Shown here: positions 5,937 to 13,171 of the stretch, piece after piece
Layout: every line of letters starts with the position of its first letter
How positions within the stretch are numbered: the first letter of the stretch is position 1
Origin: Methanosarcina sp.
GTDB taxonomy: Archaea > Halobacteriota > Methanosarcinia > Methanosarcinales > Methanosarcinaceae
NCBI GenBank assembly: GCA_013331265.1
Contig: DUGS01000217.1
Coordinates: 11,650 to 25,403 of the forward strand
Direction of reading: 5' to 3'
DNA length: 13,754 bases
The notes under the pieces: model-generated
Told to the model about the DNA's origin: nothing
What the model saw: the letters and a program-made list of their open reading frames with translations, nothing else
The model's database searches: none
Position numbers and translations under genes: made by a program

Positions 5937-7364
5937 TCATTTAATTTTATGTGAGTTTTTGTCTCCCCTCCCAATCCCCTTGTAAACAAATCCCTTTCCA
6001 ATAAATTCATCCGGCTCAATGACATTTCTCCCGTCCACAATAACCGGGTTTGCTTTTGCAGTTATTTTCTTTACCCAATCGGCTTTCAAGCCAGAGTACG
6101 CACTGTGCCCTGCAAGTATCACTACAATGTCTGCGCCTTTTACAACCTCTTCGAGGTTATCCGAAATCTCAACACCAGGATAATTGACAACGTACGGGTC
6201 GTGTACCATAACGTTTGCCCCGGCTTTCAGGCAGAGGTCCCTGTAAGGTTCTGAAGGTGTGTTTCTGGCATCGTCCGAGTCTTTGATAAATGCCCATCCG
6301 AGTATTGCAACCTTTGAACCTTTCATCTTCTTCCCAAGCCTCTCAAGGGCTGCAACAGTCAGGTTATACATGTGTGTAGGCATGAAGTCATTGACTTTTC
6401 TGGCAAGCACGTAGATAGAATCCGCGCCTTCAGGATAGTCAAGCTCTCCCTTTCCAATCTTAACTCCCCTTTCCAGGTGGTATGTGTCTTTGGTCAGGCA
6501 GTGGCCTCCAACTCCTGCTCCGGGCCAGAGGATAGCTCTTGTAATGCCCTCGCCCTTTAAGCTGTCAACTCCTGTCCTGACATCATAGACATTTATGCCC
6601 ATAGCTTCACAGTAAAGGGCAAGCTGGTTGATTGCTGCAATCTGAAGGTCACGGAAAGTGTTTTCTGCGGTTTTTGTAACCTCGGCTGCAGTTGCACTCA
6701 TCGGAATAACTTTTCCGACCGTGAGCACGGGGGAGTACAGCTCAACAGCCCTCTTTGTGCTTGCTTCATTAATTCCGCCCACGATTCTGTCATGTTCCCT
6801 TATGTTCTTCAGAAGCCTGCCTACCATCACCCTTTCAGGGGCGTGCGCAAGAGCAAAATCTTCTCCTGCTTTTAATCCGGACTCTTCCTCAAGGATCTGC
6901 TTTGCCATTCCTTCGGTTGTTCCGGGAGTAATTGTGGATTCAAGGACCACAAGCATACCCGGTCTAAGGTATTTTCCTACGTTTCTTATCCCATCTATAA
7001 GGGCGCTGAAATCGGGTTCAAGATCTTTGGGATTTGCAAAAGGTGTCTGAATTGCAAGTGTAACTGCATCAAGTTCGGAGATTCTTGAAAAATCAGGTGT
7101 GCATTCAAACTTTCCTGCTTTTACAACTTTTCCAATAAGCTCTTCAAGACCTGGCTCTTCTCCTTTAAGCGGGCTTTCTCCCCTGTTGAGCATATCAATC
7201 TTATATCCTGAACTTTTTGAGTTGCGCTGGAAACCGAGGACTTTGTCAAAACAGGGAGCATCTGCGAAAAGGACAGCAGCAGGGATTCCTACATATCCCA
7301 TGCCAAGCACACCGATCTTTTTTATAGAGCCGCGTTCCTTTAAAAGTTTTTCTAATCTGCTCAT
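5937..7364 (-). CDS. UDP-N-acetylhexosamine 6-dehydrogenase (WbpA/WecC-type)
   Basis: 475 residues. This NAD-dependent enzyme oxidises C6 of a UDP-N-acetylhexosamine twice to the uronate. The N-terminal Rossmann domain has GVLGMGYVGIP (GxGYVG, about 21-26) and LESTITPGTT. The central dimerisation domain has EVTKTAENTFRD with the conserved Lys (231) and Asn (235). The catalytic motif PGAGVGGHCLTKD carries the nucleophilic Cys289. A C-terminal UDP-binding domain follows, with GWAFIKDSDDARNTPS. Motifs alone do not separate UDP-GlcNAc (WbpA) from UDP-ManNAc (WecC) dehydrogenases. The neighbouring C3 dehydrogenase, aminotransferase and acyltransferase favour UDP-GlcNAc, and there is no 2-epimerase in the window. 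The start is taken as ATG at 7364, with GTGAT 4 nt upstream. The frame also opens with GTG at 7373 (478 residues), but that codon lies inside the likely Shine-Dalgarno. Confidence 0.9.
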   Translation of the reverse strand: MSRLEKLLKERGSIKKIGVLGMGYVGIPAAVLFADAPCFDKVLGFQRNSKSSGYKIDMLNRGESPLKGEEPGLEELIGKVVKAGKFECTPDFSRISELDAVTLAIQTPFANPKDLEPDFSALIDGIRNVGKYLRPGMLVVLESTITPGTTEGMAKQILEEESGLKAGEDFALAHAPERVMVGRLLKNIREHDRIVGGINEASTKRAVELYSPVLTVGKVIPMSATAAEVTKTAENTFRDLQIAAINQLALYCEAMGINVYDVRTGVDSLKGEGITRAILWPGAGVGGHCLTKDTYHLERGVKIGKGELDYPEGADSIYVLARKVNDFMPTHMYNLTVAALERLGKKMKGSKVAILGWAFIKDSDDARNTPSEPYRDLCLKAGANVMVHDPYVVNYPGVEISDNLEEVVKGADIVVILAGHSAYSGLKADWVKKITAKANPVIVDGRNVIEPDEFIGKGFVYKGIGRGDKNSHKIK

Positions 7365-7368
7365 AATT

Positions 7369-7373
7369 ATCAC
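7369..7373 (-). promoter_or_regulatory. Shine-Dalgarno GTGAT favouring the ATG start at 7364
   Basis: GTGAT on the minus strand matches the GGTGATC part of the 16S complement, 4 nt before ATG. The upstream in-frame GTG (7373-7371) is part of this site, so it is probably not the start codon. Confidence 0.4.
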
Positions 7374-7460
7374 TTTCCGATATTGTTTTTAAAATATTCT
7401 TCTCTTTTTCCCTGAGGTTTTCGGATTTTTGGTTCATTTACAATTTATCTTTTGTGCGGT

Positions 7461-8399
7461 TTACTTTCCTACTTCAATCAGTCTTTCTTCTTCGTAAGAC
7501 CTGATGGCTGCCATTGCTACTTCAAGCGCGTGTTTTCCATCTTCACCGCTGGGGTTCGGTTCTCTACCTGTCTGAATACAGTCTCTGAAATAGGCGAGTT
7601 CGTTTTTCAGTGGTTCACTTGGCTCAACTTTTGCTTTCCTTATCCAGCCGTTATCATGCAGCTCAACTGTCTGGTCAATGTAGTCCAGATAGGCTACGCC
7701 CTTGACCCCTATTGCTGTCAGATGCCTTACCTTATGAGGAGTCAGCCAGTTAGTTTCTACAACACCTGCAAAGTTGTGGTCCATACGCAGGATAATTGAA
7801 GCATGGTCTTCAAAAGAGTGTATGTCTGCACCTGCAATGGCGTAAACCCCCTTTATCTTCTTGCCGTAAAGATATGAGATGATATCTATATCATGGACAC
7901 CGATATCCAGAATTACGCCAACGTCTCTTATCCTCGGGTTATAGGGACCTACTCTCCTTGTGGAAATAGATACTATCTTGCCCAGAATTCCTGAATCTAT
8001 AATCTCCTTGAGCCTTATGACGGCAGGGTTGAAACGTTCGATATGACCTACCATGAGTACTTTTCCTGCTTTTTTTGCAGCTTCAATCATGAGGTCTGCA
8101 TTTTCAACCGTGTCTGCAATTGGTTTTTCAACAAGAACATGAAGGCCAGCTTCCAGGGCATCAAGGACCACCTGTTTATGCAGTTTTGTGGGTACAACAA
8201 CACTTACCGCATCAAGGCCTTCGGCAAACATTTTTTTGTAATCTGTAAAGGCTTTTGTTTTAAACTGGGCAGCCATGGCTTCGACTCTGTCCTTGTCTAC
8301 ATCCGATATTCCGGCAAGCTTCACGCCATTCATTTCACTGTAGATTCGGACGTGATTCTGTCCCATGGCACCTGTGCCTATTACTCCTACTCTGATCAA
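7461..8399 (-). CDS. Gfo/Idh/MocA dehydrogenase, probable UDP-GlcNAcA 3-dehydrogenase (WbpB/WlbA-like)
   Basis: 312 residues. An N-terminal Rossmann fold with GVIGTGAMGQNH (5-16) binds NAD(P). EKP (91-93) is the family's catalytic-lysine motif, GHIERFNPAV (118-127) is common in sugar-nucleotide members, and DIGVHDIDI (165-173) holds the conserved Asp/His pair. The C-terminal alpha/beta domain is complete. In WbpB/WlbA enzymes the reaction is oxidation of C3 of UDP-N-acetylglucosaminuronate to the 3-keto form for transamination. Position between a 6-dehydrogenase gene and a DegT-type aminotransferase gene on one strand makes that role the best reading; a UDP-GlcNAc 3-dehydrogenase (GnnA-like) is the alternative. 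The start is TTG, supported by AGGAAGTGA 4 nt upstream, an eight-of-nine match to AGGAGGTGA. The gap to the aminotransferase stop is 46 nt. Confidence 0.85.
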   Translation of the reverse strand: MIRVGVIGTGAMGQNHVRIYSEMNGVKLAGISDVDKDRVEAMAAQFKTKAFTDYKKMFAEGLDAVSVVVPTKLHKQVVLDALEAGLHVLVEKPIADTVENADLMIEAAKKAGKVLMVGHIERFNPAVIRLKEIIDSGILGKIVSISTRRVGPYNPRIRDVGVILDIGVHDIDIISYLYGKKIKGVYAIAGADIHSFEDHASIILRMDHNFAGVVETNWLTPHKVRHLTAIGVKGVAYLDYIDQTVELHDNGWIRKAKVEPSEPLKNELAYFRDCIQTGREPNPSGEDGKHALEVAMAAIRSYEEERLIEVGK

Positions 8400-8403
8400 G
8401 GTT

Positions 8404-8412
8404 TCACTTCCT
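8404..8412 (-). promoter_or_regulatory. Strong Shine-Dalgarno AGGAAGTGA before a TTG start
   Basis: AGGAAGTGA on the minus strand ends 4 nt before TTG (8399-8397). It matches eight of nine bases of AGGAGGTGA and makes the TTG start of the Gfo/Idh/MocA gene convincing. Confidence 0.6.
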
Positions 8413-8445
8413 GTTTTAAAAATGCGGTTACGGCCTGGAAATTAA

Positions 8446-9528
8446 TCAGGCCTTTGCATAGAATTCTTTGACTTCCTCAATTATTTTCTGCATGTCGTCT
8501 CTGGATAAAGCCGGATGTACGGGAAGGGAAAGAACTTCTTCTGCTGCTTTCTCCGAAACAGGCAGGGAATCCCTGTACCCCAGTTCTTTGTAATAGGGTT
8601 GTTTGTGGATGGGTATAGGGTAATGAACTCCTGTACCTATGCCTTTTTCCTTCAGGAAATCTGCCAGCTTGTCTCTCTGTTTAGCTCTTATTGTATACTG
8701 GTGGAATACATGAGTACAGTCGGGTTTTACTATTGGAGGCACAATCTCTGAAACGCCTTTAAGTCCGGCTGAAAGCATGGCTGCATGTTTCTGCCTGGCA
8801 GCATTAAACCCGTCCAGTTTTCCTAACTGGGCAAGTCCAATCGCGGCTGCAATGTCAGTCATGCGCAGGTTAAAGCCCAGCATTTCATGCAGGTAACGGA
8901 CTTTAGAGCCGTGAGCCCTGATCATCTTTGATTTTTCTGCAATTTCCCTGTCATTGGTTGTAATTATTCCGCCTTCGCTTGTTGTCATATTTTTGGTCGG
9001 GTAGAAGCTGAATGCTCCTGTCCCGAAACTGCCTACTTTCTTCCCCATACATTCTGCGCCATGGGCCTGGCAGGCATCTTCTATCACGACAATTTTGCGG
9101 TCTTCAGCGATTTCCATTATGGCTTTCATATCTGCTGACTGGCCGTAAAGGTGGACAGGAATAATGGCTTTTGTTTTTGAAGTGATCTTTTCCTGGATTT
9201 TTTCAGGATCTATGTTGTATGTATCCGGTTTAATGTCTGCAAAAACAGGTTTTGCCCCGGTGTAAAGGACGCTGTTTGCAGTGGCAATAAATGTAAAAGG
9301 AGTTGTAATTACTTCTGCTCCCTTTCCAATGTCGTGGGCAAGAAGTGCAATGTGCAGAGCTGCGGTACCGGAGTTTACAGCAGCTGCATATTCGCAGCCC
9401 GTGTACTCGGAAAAAGCAAGCTCAAATTCATCTACTTTTGGTCCCTGTGCGATCATGCCTGAGCTCAGGACCTCCGTTACTGCATCAATCTCTTCCTTGC
9501 CCAGCAGGGGCTTGGCGATTGGGATCAT
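8446..9528 (-). CDS. DegT/DnrJ/EryC1 sugar aminotransferase (WbpE-like)
   Basis: 360 residues, a full-length PLP-dependent fold-type-I enzyme. Visible signatures are NSGTAALHIAL (52-62) for cofactor phosphate binding, VIEDACQAHGAE (148-159) with the Asp that holds the pyridine nitrogen, and SFYPTKN (174-180), whose Lys179 forms the Schiff base. The C-terminal part has the substrate-closing segment with VHYPIPIHKQPYY. It would transfer an amino group, usually from glutamate, to a keto-sugar nucleotide. Next to a C3 dehydrogenase gene and an acyltransferase gene the likely substrate is the 3-keto form of UDP-GlcNAcA. The ATG start is backed by GAGGT 6 nt upstream. It lies 62 nt after the acyltransferase stop and 46 nt before the dehydrogenase start. 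A role in another amino sugar (for example a C4 aminotransferase) cannot be excluded from motifs alone. Confidence 0.9.
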   Translation of the reverse strand: MIPIAKPLLGKEEIDAVTEVLSSGMIAQGPKVDEFELAFSEYTGCEYAAAVNSGTAALHIALLAHDIGKGAEVITTPFTFIATANSVLYTGAKPVFADIKPDTYNIDPEKIQEKITSKTKAIIPVHLYGQSADMKAIMEIAEDRKIVVIEDACQAHGAECMGKKVGSFGTGAFSFYPTKNMTTSEGGIITTNDREIAEKSKMIRAHGSKVRYLHEMLGFNLRMTDIAAAIGLAQLGKLDGFNAARQKHAAMLSAGLKGVSEIVPPIVKPDCTHVFHQYTIRAKQRDKLADFLKEKGIGTGVHYPIPIHKQPYYKELGYRDSLPVSEKAAEEVLSLPVHPALSRDDMQKIIEEVKEFYAKA

Positions 9529-9590
9529 TTTCGGACCTCTTATTAATCTTAATAATGCTTTATTCTACTTCTTTTGGTTTTTCTATATAC

Positions 9591-10259
9591 TTATATCATA
9601 TTTAATTTTTTGAGATCATCAGGGAGTTCCTGTATTTTGGCAGGCACACCGAGCGCCAGTTTCCATGGAGGCACATCTTTTGTTACAAGGGCTCCACCGG
9701 CAACCATTGCTCCTTCTCCTATCTCCACTCCTGGGAGTAGAGTCGCGTTAGCGCCAATAGATGCTCCTTTTCTCAAAACAGGGCCTTTAAGTTCGTACTT
9801 TTTACGGATAGGATATTTGTCGTTGGCAAGAACAGCGCATGGTCCAATAAATACATTGTCTTCAATAACCACGTTCGTTGGAATATATACATTTCCCTGG
9901 ATGCTGACGTTGTTTCCTATCTTTACGTTTCCGTCTACGATGACGTTCGTTCCGATAAGTACATTGTCTCCTATTTGTGTGTTTTCCCTGATCATTACGT
10001 TATGTCCGGTCTTGAAATTTCTTCCAGTCTTTACACTGGAGAATATTGTAGAACCTGCTCTAATTATCGAGTTAGGGCCTATAGTGCAGCCCGGAAAATC
10101 GAAGTCCTCTATTTCCATATTTTTTTTGAGAATTTCCATGAGGACTTTGTGTTCTGGATACCCCAGTATTACTTTCTCCAGAACAACTGTATCTTTTCCG
10201 ATCACGGAGTTGCCATAAATCCTGGAAGAATTATGGATCTTGAATTGTTTTGGATTCAT
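9591..10259 (-). CDS. Left-handed beta-helix acyltransferase (WbpD/WlbB-like N-acetyltransferase)
   Basis: 222 residues. From about 58 to 192 the sequence is a run of hexapeptide repeats ([IVL]-G-x-N/D pattern: IGDNVLIGTNVIVDGNVKIGNNVSI), the left-handed parallel beta-helix of trimeric acetyl- and acyltransferases. A break near ANDKYPIRKKYELKG (145-159) is the usual loop inserted between coils. The C-terminus VPPWKLALGVPAKI is the family's closing motif. An N-terminal 55-residue segment is less regular. The reaction would be CoA-dependent N-acetylation of an amino sugar nucleotide, here probably the C3 amine made by the aminotransferase encoded next. It is the first gene of the run. A promoter (10292-10304) and AGGGGA 5 nt before the ATG give it a very short leader. 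O-acylation is the alternative activity. Confidence 0.85.
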   Translation of the reverse strand: MNPKQFKIHNSSRIYGNSVIGKDTVVLEKVILGYPEHKVLMEILKKNMEIEDFDFPGCTIGPNSIIRAGSTIFSSVKTGRNFKTGHNVMIRENTQIGDNVLIGTNVIVDGNVKIGNNVSIQGNVYIPTNVVIEDNVFIGPCAVLANDKYPIRKKYELKGPVLRKGASIGANATLLPGVEIGEGAMVAGGALVTKDVPPWKLALGVPAKIQELPDDLKKLNMI

Positions 10260-11037
10260 ATTGTTCCCCTTTTCGTATACTTTACATTCATTTGATATAT
10301 TTCGAACGGGATCAAAACATCCTTAATATTTTACACACATTTGATTGTATGTATTTGTTTTTCTATCCCGGGCTATCTGGCTATTTATTGTTCAGTCTCC
10401 CCGGGGAAATTAATGTTTCCCTGTACTCACTCCCTTCAATTTCGTAACTATCTAAATTTTTTAGCTTGAATATACTTTATAATTATTTAACTGATTTGGT
10501 TTATCTATCCACCCAAACATTTCTCATTTTTTTGATCGATTTATTTAATTTGTCGCGTTCGTTTTGCATAATTGCTCTGCACATGTATTCGTGGTCCTCT
10601 GTCGTTATTTTTACACTGTCTTCTTGACATTGTCTCGATTCTTCTGCAACACTGTTTTTAATGCCAAACCCTACAGTAATAATTTTATATGATAGTACTC
10701 CGATTTAAAAATTATCTAATCGTGCCCAAAATAGTATTATATGTTTTCAAATTCAAAGATATCTAAAAGCTATAACTGGTTTCCCATGTGTTTGAAATTT
10801 ATAAATTTACTTTTTTATTCTGCTCTGATTGTCGGGAACGGTTTGAAAATAAATGCCTTCTGCCTCCTCTTTTTATTTTTTTCTTTACATTTTATAGTTT
10901 AAGTTCGGGAAATTAAATGGAGGAGGGTTTTTATATTAGATTGTACATTTGATTTTCTTATACGTCAATCAACTAGAGGAGTCCTAACTACGCTTAGTTT
11001 AATTTCATCAACTTCTGCTTCTTCAGGTGCACTAAAA
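10260..11037. other. 778-bp AT-rich region, no firm gene
   Basis: Beyond the promoter for the sugar run, nothing firm is coded here. On the minus strand two open stretches without ATG, GTG or TTG at a useful place look faintly protein-like: 10501-10704 (67 residues, ending NVWVDR) and 10381-10476 (31 residues, ending SPGRLNNK). Open frames of this length are expected about once by chance in DNA this AT-rich. A 10-bp palindrome TCCCCGGGGA (10398-10407) and a 14-bp palindrome AAATTTATAAATTT (10795-10808) also occur. Confidence 0.45.
10292..10304 (-). promoter_or_regulatory. BRE/TATA promoter for the nucleotide-sugar gene run
   Basis: On the minus strand CGAAATATATCA combines a purine-rich BRE (CGAAA) with a TATA element. 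Transcription would start about 25 nt downstream, near 10272, just before AGGGGA (10270-10265) and the ATG at 10259. The spacing is coherent for an archaeal gene with a short leader. Confidence 0.5.
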
Positions 11038-11235
11038 ATGATGGTCACGCCAGGAGTCCCTGAAGGTGCATCAGTAGCTGCAGCGGCTTTGATTTTACTG
11101 CTACTTCTCAGAGATTTTCTTCCTCTGTCAAAGCTCTGGGAAGATTCTGTGAAGACTTCTTTGAATATGGGAATCCTTCCGCTTCTATTCTCTTTCGGTG
11201 CAATTATCCTTTACAAGCTTGTAGCTCTCTTCTAA
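11038..11235 (+). CDS. Small two-helix membrane protein, unknown function
   Basis: 65 residues, on the opposite strand to its neighbours. A short polar start (MMVTPGVPEG) is followed by a hydrophobic segment (about 11-25, ASVAAAALILLLLL), a loop with charges (RDFLPLSKLWEDSVK) and a second segment (about 45-64, GILPLLFSFGAIILYKL), giving two membrane helices. AGGTG lies 8 nt before the ATG at 11038, supporting this start; ATG at 11041 is equally possible. The frame stays open upstream to 10903 without ATG, GTG or TTG, and a stronger site, AGAGGAG (10975-10981), sits 8 nt before an in-frame ACG at 10990. The gene may therefore be a shortened or start-mutated version of a longer one. I do not recognise the family. 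It converges on the CPBP gene. Confidence 0.45.
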   Translation: MMVTPGVPEGASVAAAALILLLLLRDFLPLSKLWEDSVKTSLNMGILPLLFSFGAIILYKLVALF

Positions 11236-11426
11236 TTTTTGGAGGGCTCTTTAAAATCTTGAACGTAAAGCATTAAGAGATAAAACTTTTTTAAAAAACT
11301 GATGATAATTCATTTTCCCTATCAATTTACTAAAAATAATTTTTTCCGCTTTCTTTCTGCCTTCTTACTTTTCTATCCTGGCTCATCTTTTGACTCAGCT
11401 TTATTCTCTGCTTCCGTTCAATAAAT
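11236..11426. other. Convergent gap with T-runs
   Basis: This AT-rich gap lies between the small plus-strand gene and the CPBP gene end. TTTTTTAAAAAA (near 11287-11298) and the T-run near 11340 are candidate terminators for transcripts from either side. I see no gene here. Confidence 0.45.
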
Positions 11427-12269
11427 TTAAAGTAAATGAGGAATAACCCCAAAGAGAAAAACATTTATGAAACCGTGGATCATTGCGACCAGAGGGAGGC
11501 TTCGGGTTTTGTAGAACATATATCCTATAATAAAACCTACTAAGAAAGCGTAGAAAATTTCAATTATGTTCCCATATCCTGAACTCATTAGTCCAAACAG
11601 GACACTTGTCATAATTATGCCTCCCCGGCTTCCGAGAAACATTTCAAGCCTGTTTTGCAGAATGGACCTGAAGATGATTTCTTCAACAAGACCTACTAAA
11701 AAGACCATAATAAGGGTAAGCATCAAAAGGCTGATTATTGAAAGATCAGGAATTAAGTAGTCTGTCTCTATTATAAGGTATTCTCCTACTCCAAGAAGGA
11801 GACCGATAACGATCGAAAGTGGAATATAGATACCTATTCTTCTGAAGGTTATTCCAAGTTGCTCTCGGGTAAAGCCCTGGCTGGTGAGCGCGATAGTTAC
11901 TGGAATTGTGAGAAGTCCATAGATAAAGACAAATGAATAAAGGGTAATATCATAAAACGCTGGCATTGAGAGATTTACAAGTCGCAGGACTGGCAGCAGG
12001 ATAAGAGCCTGGTAGGTCTTCTGGATCTCCACGTTTTTTATATATAGTATGGAAAGAGATAGCCCAATAAGGAGGGCTGCATGTACCTCCATGGCTTCTA
12101 TAATCCTTCCAGAATATATCATAAATTCCGCAATAGCGATAGCTAAAACCGGAACAATAAGGTAAAGCCCTTTATTCCTTATTGCAGGCTCTGATACTGG
12201 CCTATTTCCAGGTACATATTTTCCCCGGTATTCAGGTGTTCTCATCTCCTGATTCTCATATGTCTCCAT
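11427..12269 (-). CDS. CPBP (CAAX protease/bacteriocin-processing) family membrane protein with altered motif 2
   Basis: 280 residues with a cytoplasmic-looking polar N-terminus (1-33) and about eight hydrophobic segments. The CPBP/ABI domain (PF02517) lies at about 175-275. Motif 1 is EEIIFR (196-201), with the paired glutamates and arginine, and motif 3 is HGFIN (265-269), fitting HxxxN. Motif 2, normally FxxxH, reads FGLMS (225-229): serine takes the histidine's place, and the codon (AGT) is unambiguous. Family members with all motifs are intramembrane glutamate/metal-dependent proteases; this one may be altered or inactive. The gene starts 2 nt after the DUF1616 stop, with GGAGG (12277-12281) 7 nt before its ATG inside the upstream gene, so the two are translationally close and surely cotranscribed. 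Substrate unknown; a link to the DUF1616 protein is inference. Confidence 0.85.
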   Translation of the reverse strand: METYENQEMRTPEYRGKYVPGNRPVSEPAIRNKGLYLIVPVLAIAIAEFMIYSGRIIEAMEVHAALLIGLSLSILYIKNVEIQKTYQALILLPVLRLVNLSMPAFYDITLYSFVFIYGLLTIPVTIALTSQGFTREQLGITFRRIGIYIPLSIVIGLLLGVGEYLIIETDYLIPDLSIISLLMLTLIMVFLVGLVEEIIFRSILQNRLEMFLGSRGGIIMTSVLFGLMSSGYGNIIEIFYAFLVGFIIGYMFYKTRSLPLVAMIHGFINVFLFGVIPHLL

Positions 12270-12271
12270 CT

Positions 12272-13171
12272 TCAGGCCTCCCTGGTAACATTTATCCAGA
12301 GGCGCAGATCCTCGTAAGGTACTTCCTTTTCGGTATCATTGAAAAGCAGGAACTGAAGCTCCATATTTTTTCCTTCAATAGAGGGGGTTATCTCAAGCGG
12401 TTCTTCCAGGGTCGTATTGTCGTCAAGCTGTATATGCCTCAGGTTCTCAGGCAGAGCCAGTGATTTATTTTCGAGCCTGACATCCAGGGTATAGTTTACT
12501 GCTCTGTGTTCATGGTTTGAGACCCCTATTATGACTGTCCCACTTTCTCCCTGTACATACTCCGTAGTATAATTATTAGCTTTTCCTTCGGGCCCGAGAA
12601 TATAGAATTCGGTAAATGGTTCCTGTTCGTGGGGAACAATGGTTACATAAGCCACAGTTCCTACAAGGGCCAGAACGGATATTGCCAGAAATACCCTGAG
12701 GGTTTTTTCCGTTGATGACTCTGTTTTTCCCAGAACTTCAGATAACAGAGAAAGGGCAGAAGCTTTGAAAGAGACTCCAAAGGTTTTGTCTTCTGGAAGC
12801 GTTCTCCTGCGGACATATGCGGCTGCACATGTCAGGATAATAAACACAGAGAGGCTTGCAAGAAGAGGCATTTCTCTGATCCCGAATGATGTATTATTAA
12901 GTACAAGTCCTACAAGAGGGACGATTGCGACACTCATTCCTATAGAAAGTGCTGCCCTCTCAATTCCTTCAAGTCCGTTTTTTGTTGGAAATAGTAAGGC
13001 TATAAGGGCATACCCTGGCAGAAATAATACCAGCGGTAGGCCAAGGACTGTGCGAATAAAACTCTCACTGAGTACAGGAATAAGTACGAAAATATCCGTA
13101 AGAATTACGAGACCTACAACAAACAGCAGGTCAGATGGAAACTTCTGGTTTCCGGCCATATGACTCCTCAT
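12272..13171 (-). CDS. DUF1616 family membrane protein
   Basis: 299 residues. Four hydrophobic segments lie in the N-terminal part (about 13-33, 40-61, 72-92, 103-120). A cytoplasmic-looking loop (about 121-157) and a fifth helix (about 158-178) precede an extracellular C-terminal domain (180-299). FLPGYALIALLFP (50-62) and FTEFYILGPEGKANNYTTEY (186-205) are recognisable DUF1616 (PF07760) features. The ectodomain is beta-rich, with several N-x-S/T sequons (N200, N226, N235, N252, N278, N294), so it may be glycosylated. Function is unknown in the family. The start is uncertain: ATG at 13171 has no Shine-Dalgarno, whereas ATG at 13159 (four residues shorter) has AGGAG 4 nt upstream. The first gene of a pair with the CPBP gene, it has a promoter-like site at 13203-13215. 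Confidence 0.85.
   Translation of the reverse strand: MRSHMAGNQKFPSDLLFVVGLVILTDIFVLIPVLSESFIRTVLGLPLVLFLPGYALIALLFPTKNGLEGIERAALSIGMSVAIVPLVGLVLNNTSFGIREMPLLASLSVFIILTCAAAYVRRRTLPEDKTFGVSFKASALSLLSEVLGKTESSTEKTLRVFLAISVLALVGTVAYVTIVPHEQEPFTEFYILGPEGKANNYTTEYVQGESGTVIIGVSNHEHRAVNYTLDVRLENKSLALPENLRHIQLDDNTTLEEPLEITPSIEGKNMELQFLLFNDTEKEVPYEDLRLWINVTREA

Noticed and set aside
6658..7050. Plus-strand open frame (130 residues) opposite the 6-dehydrogenase
   Set aside because: It lies wholly inside a well-supported enzyme gene, shows no family motifs, and has the composition of a shadow frame.
9574..10218. Long plus-strand open frame (214 residues) opposite the acyltransferase
   Set aside because: It is antisense to a clear hexapeptide-repeat protein; the repeat codons keep the opposite frame open and give a Pro/Ser/Thr/Phe-rich sequence with no domain.
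10260..11037. Possible tRNA or other structured RNA gene in the long gap
   Set aside because: I found no T-arm-like GTTCGA-type segment in a cloverleaf context and no GC-rich structured block of tRNA size.
12765..13163. Plus-strand open frame (132 residues) opposite the DUF1616 gene
   Set aside because: The opposite strand carries a recognisable family with membrane helices; this frame has no motifs of its own.
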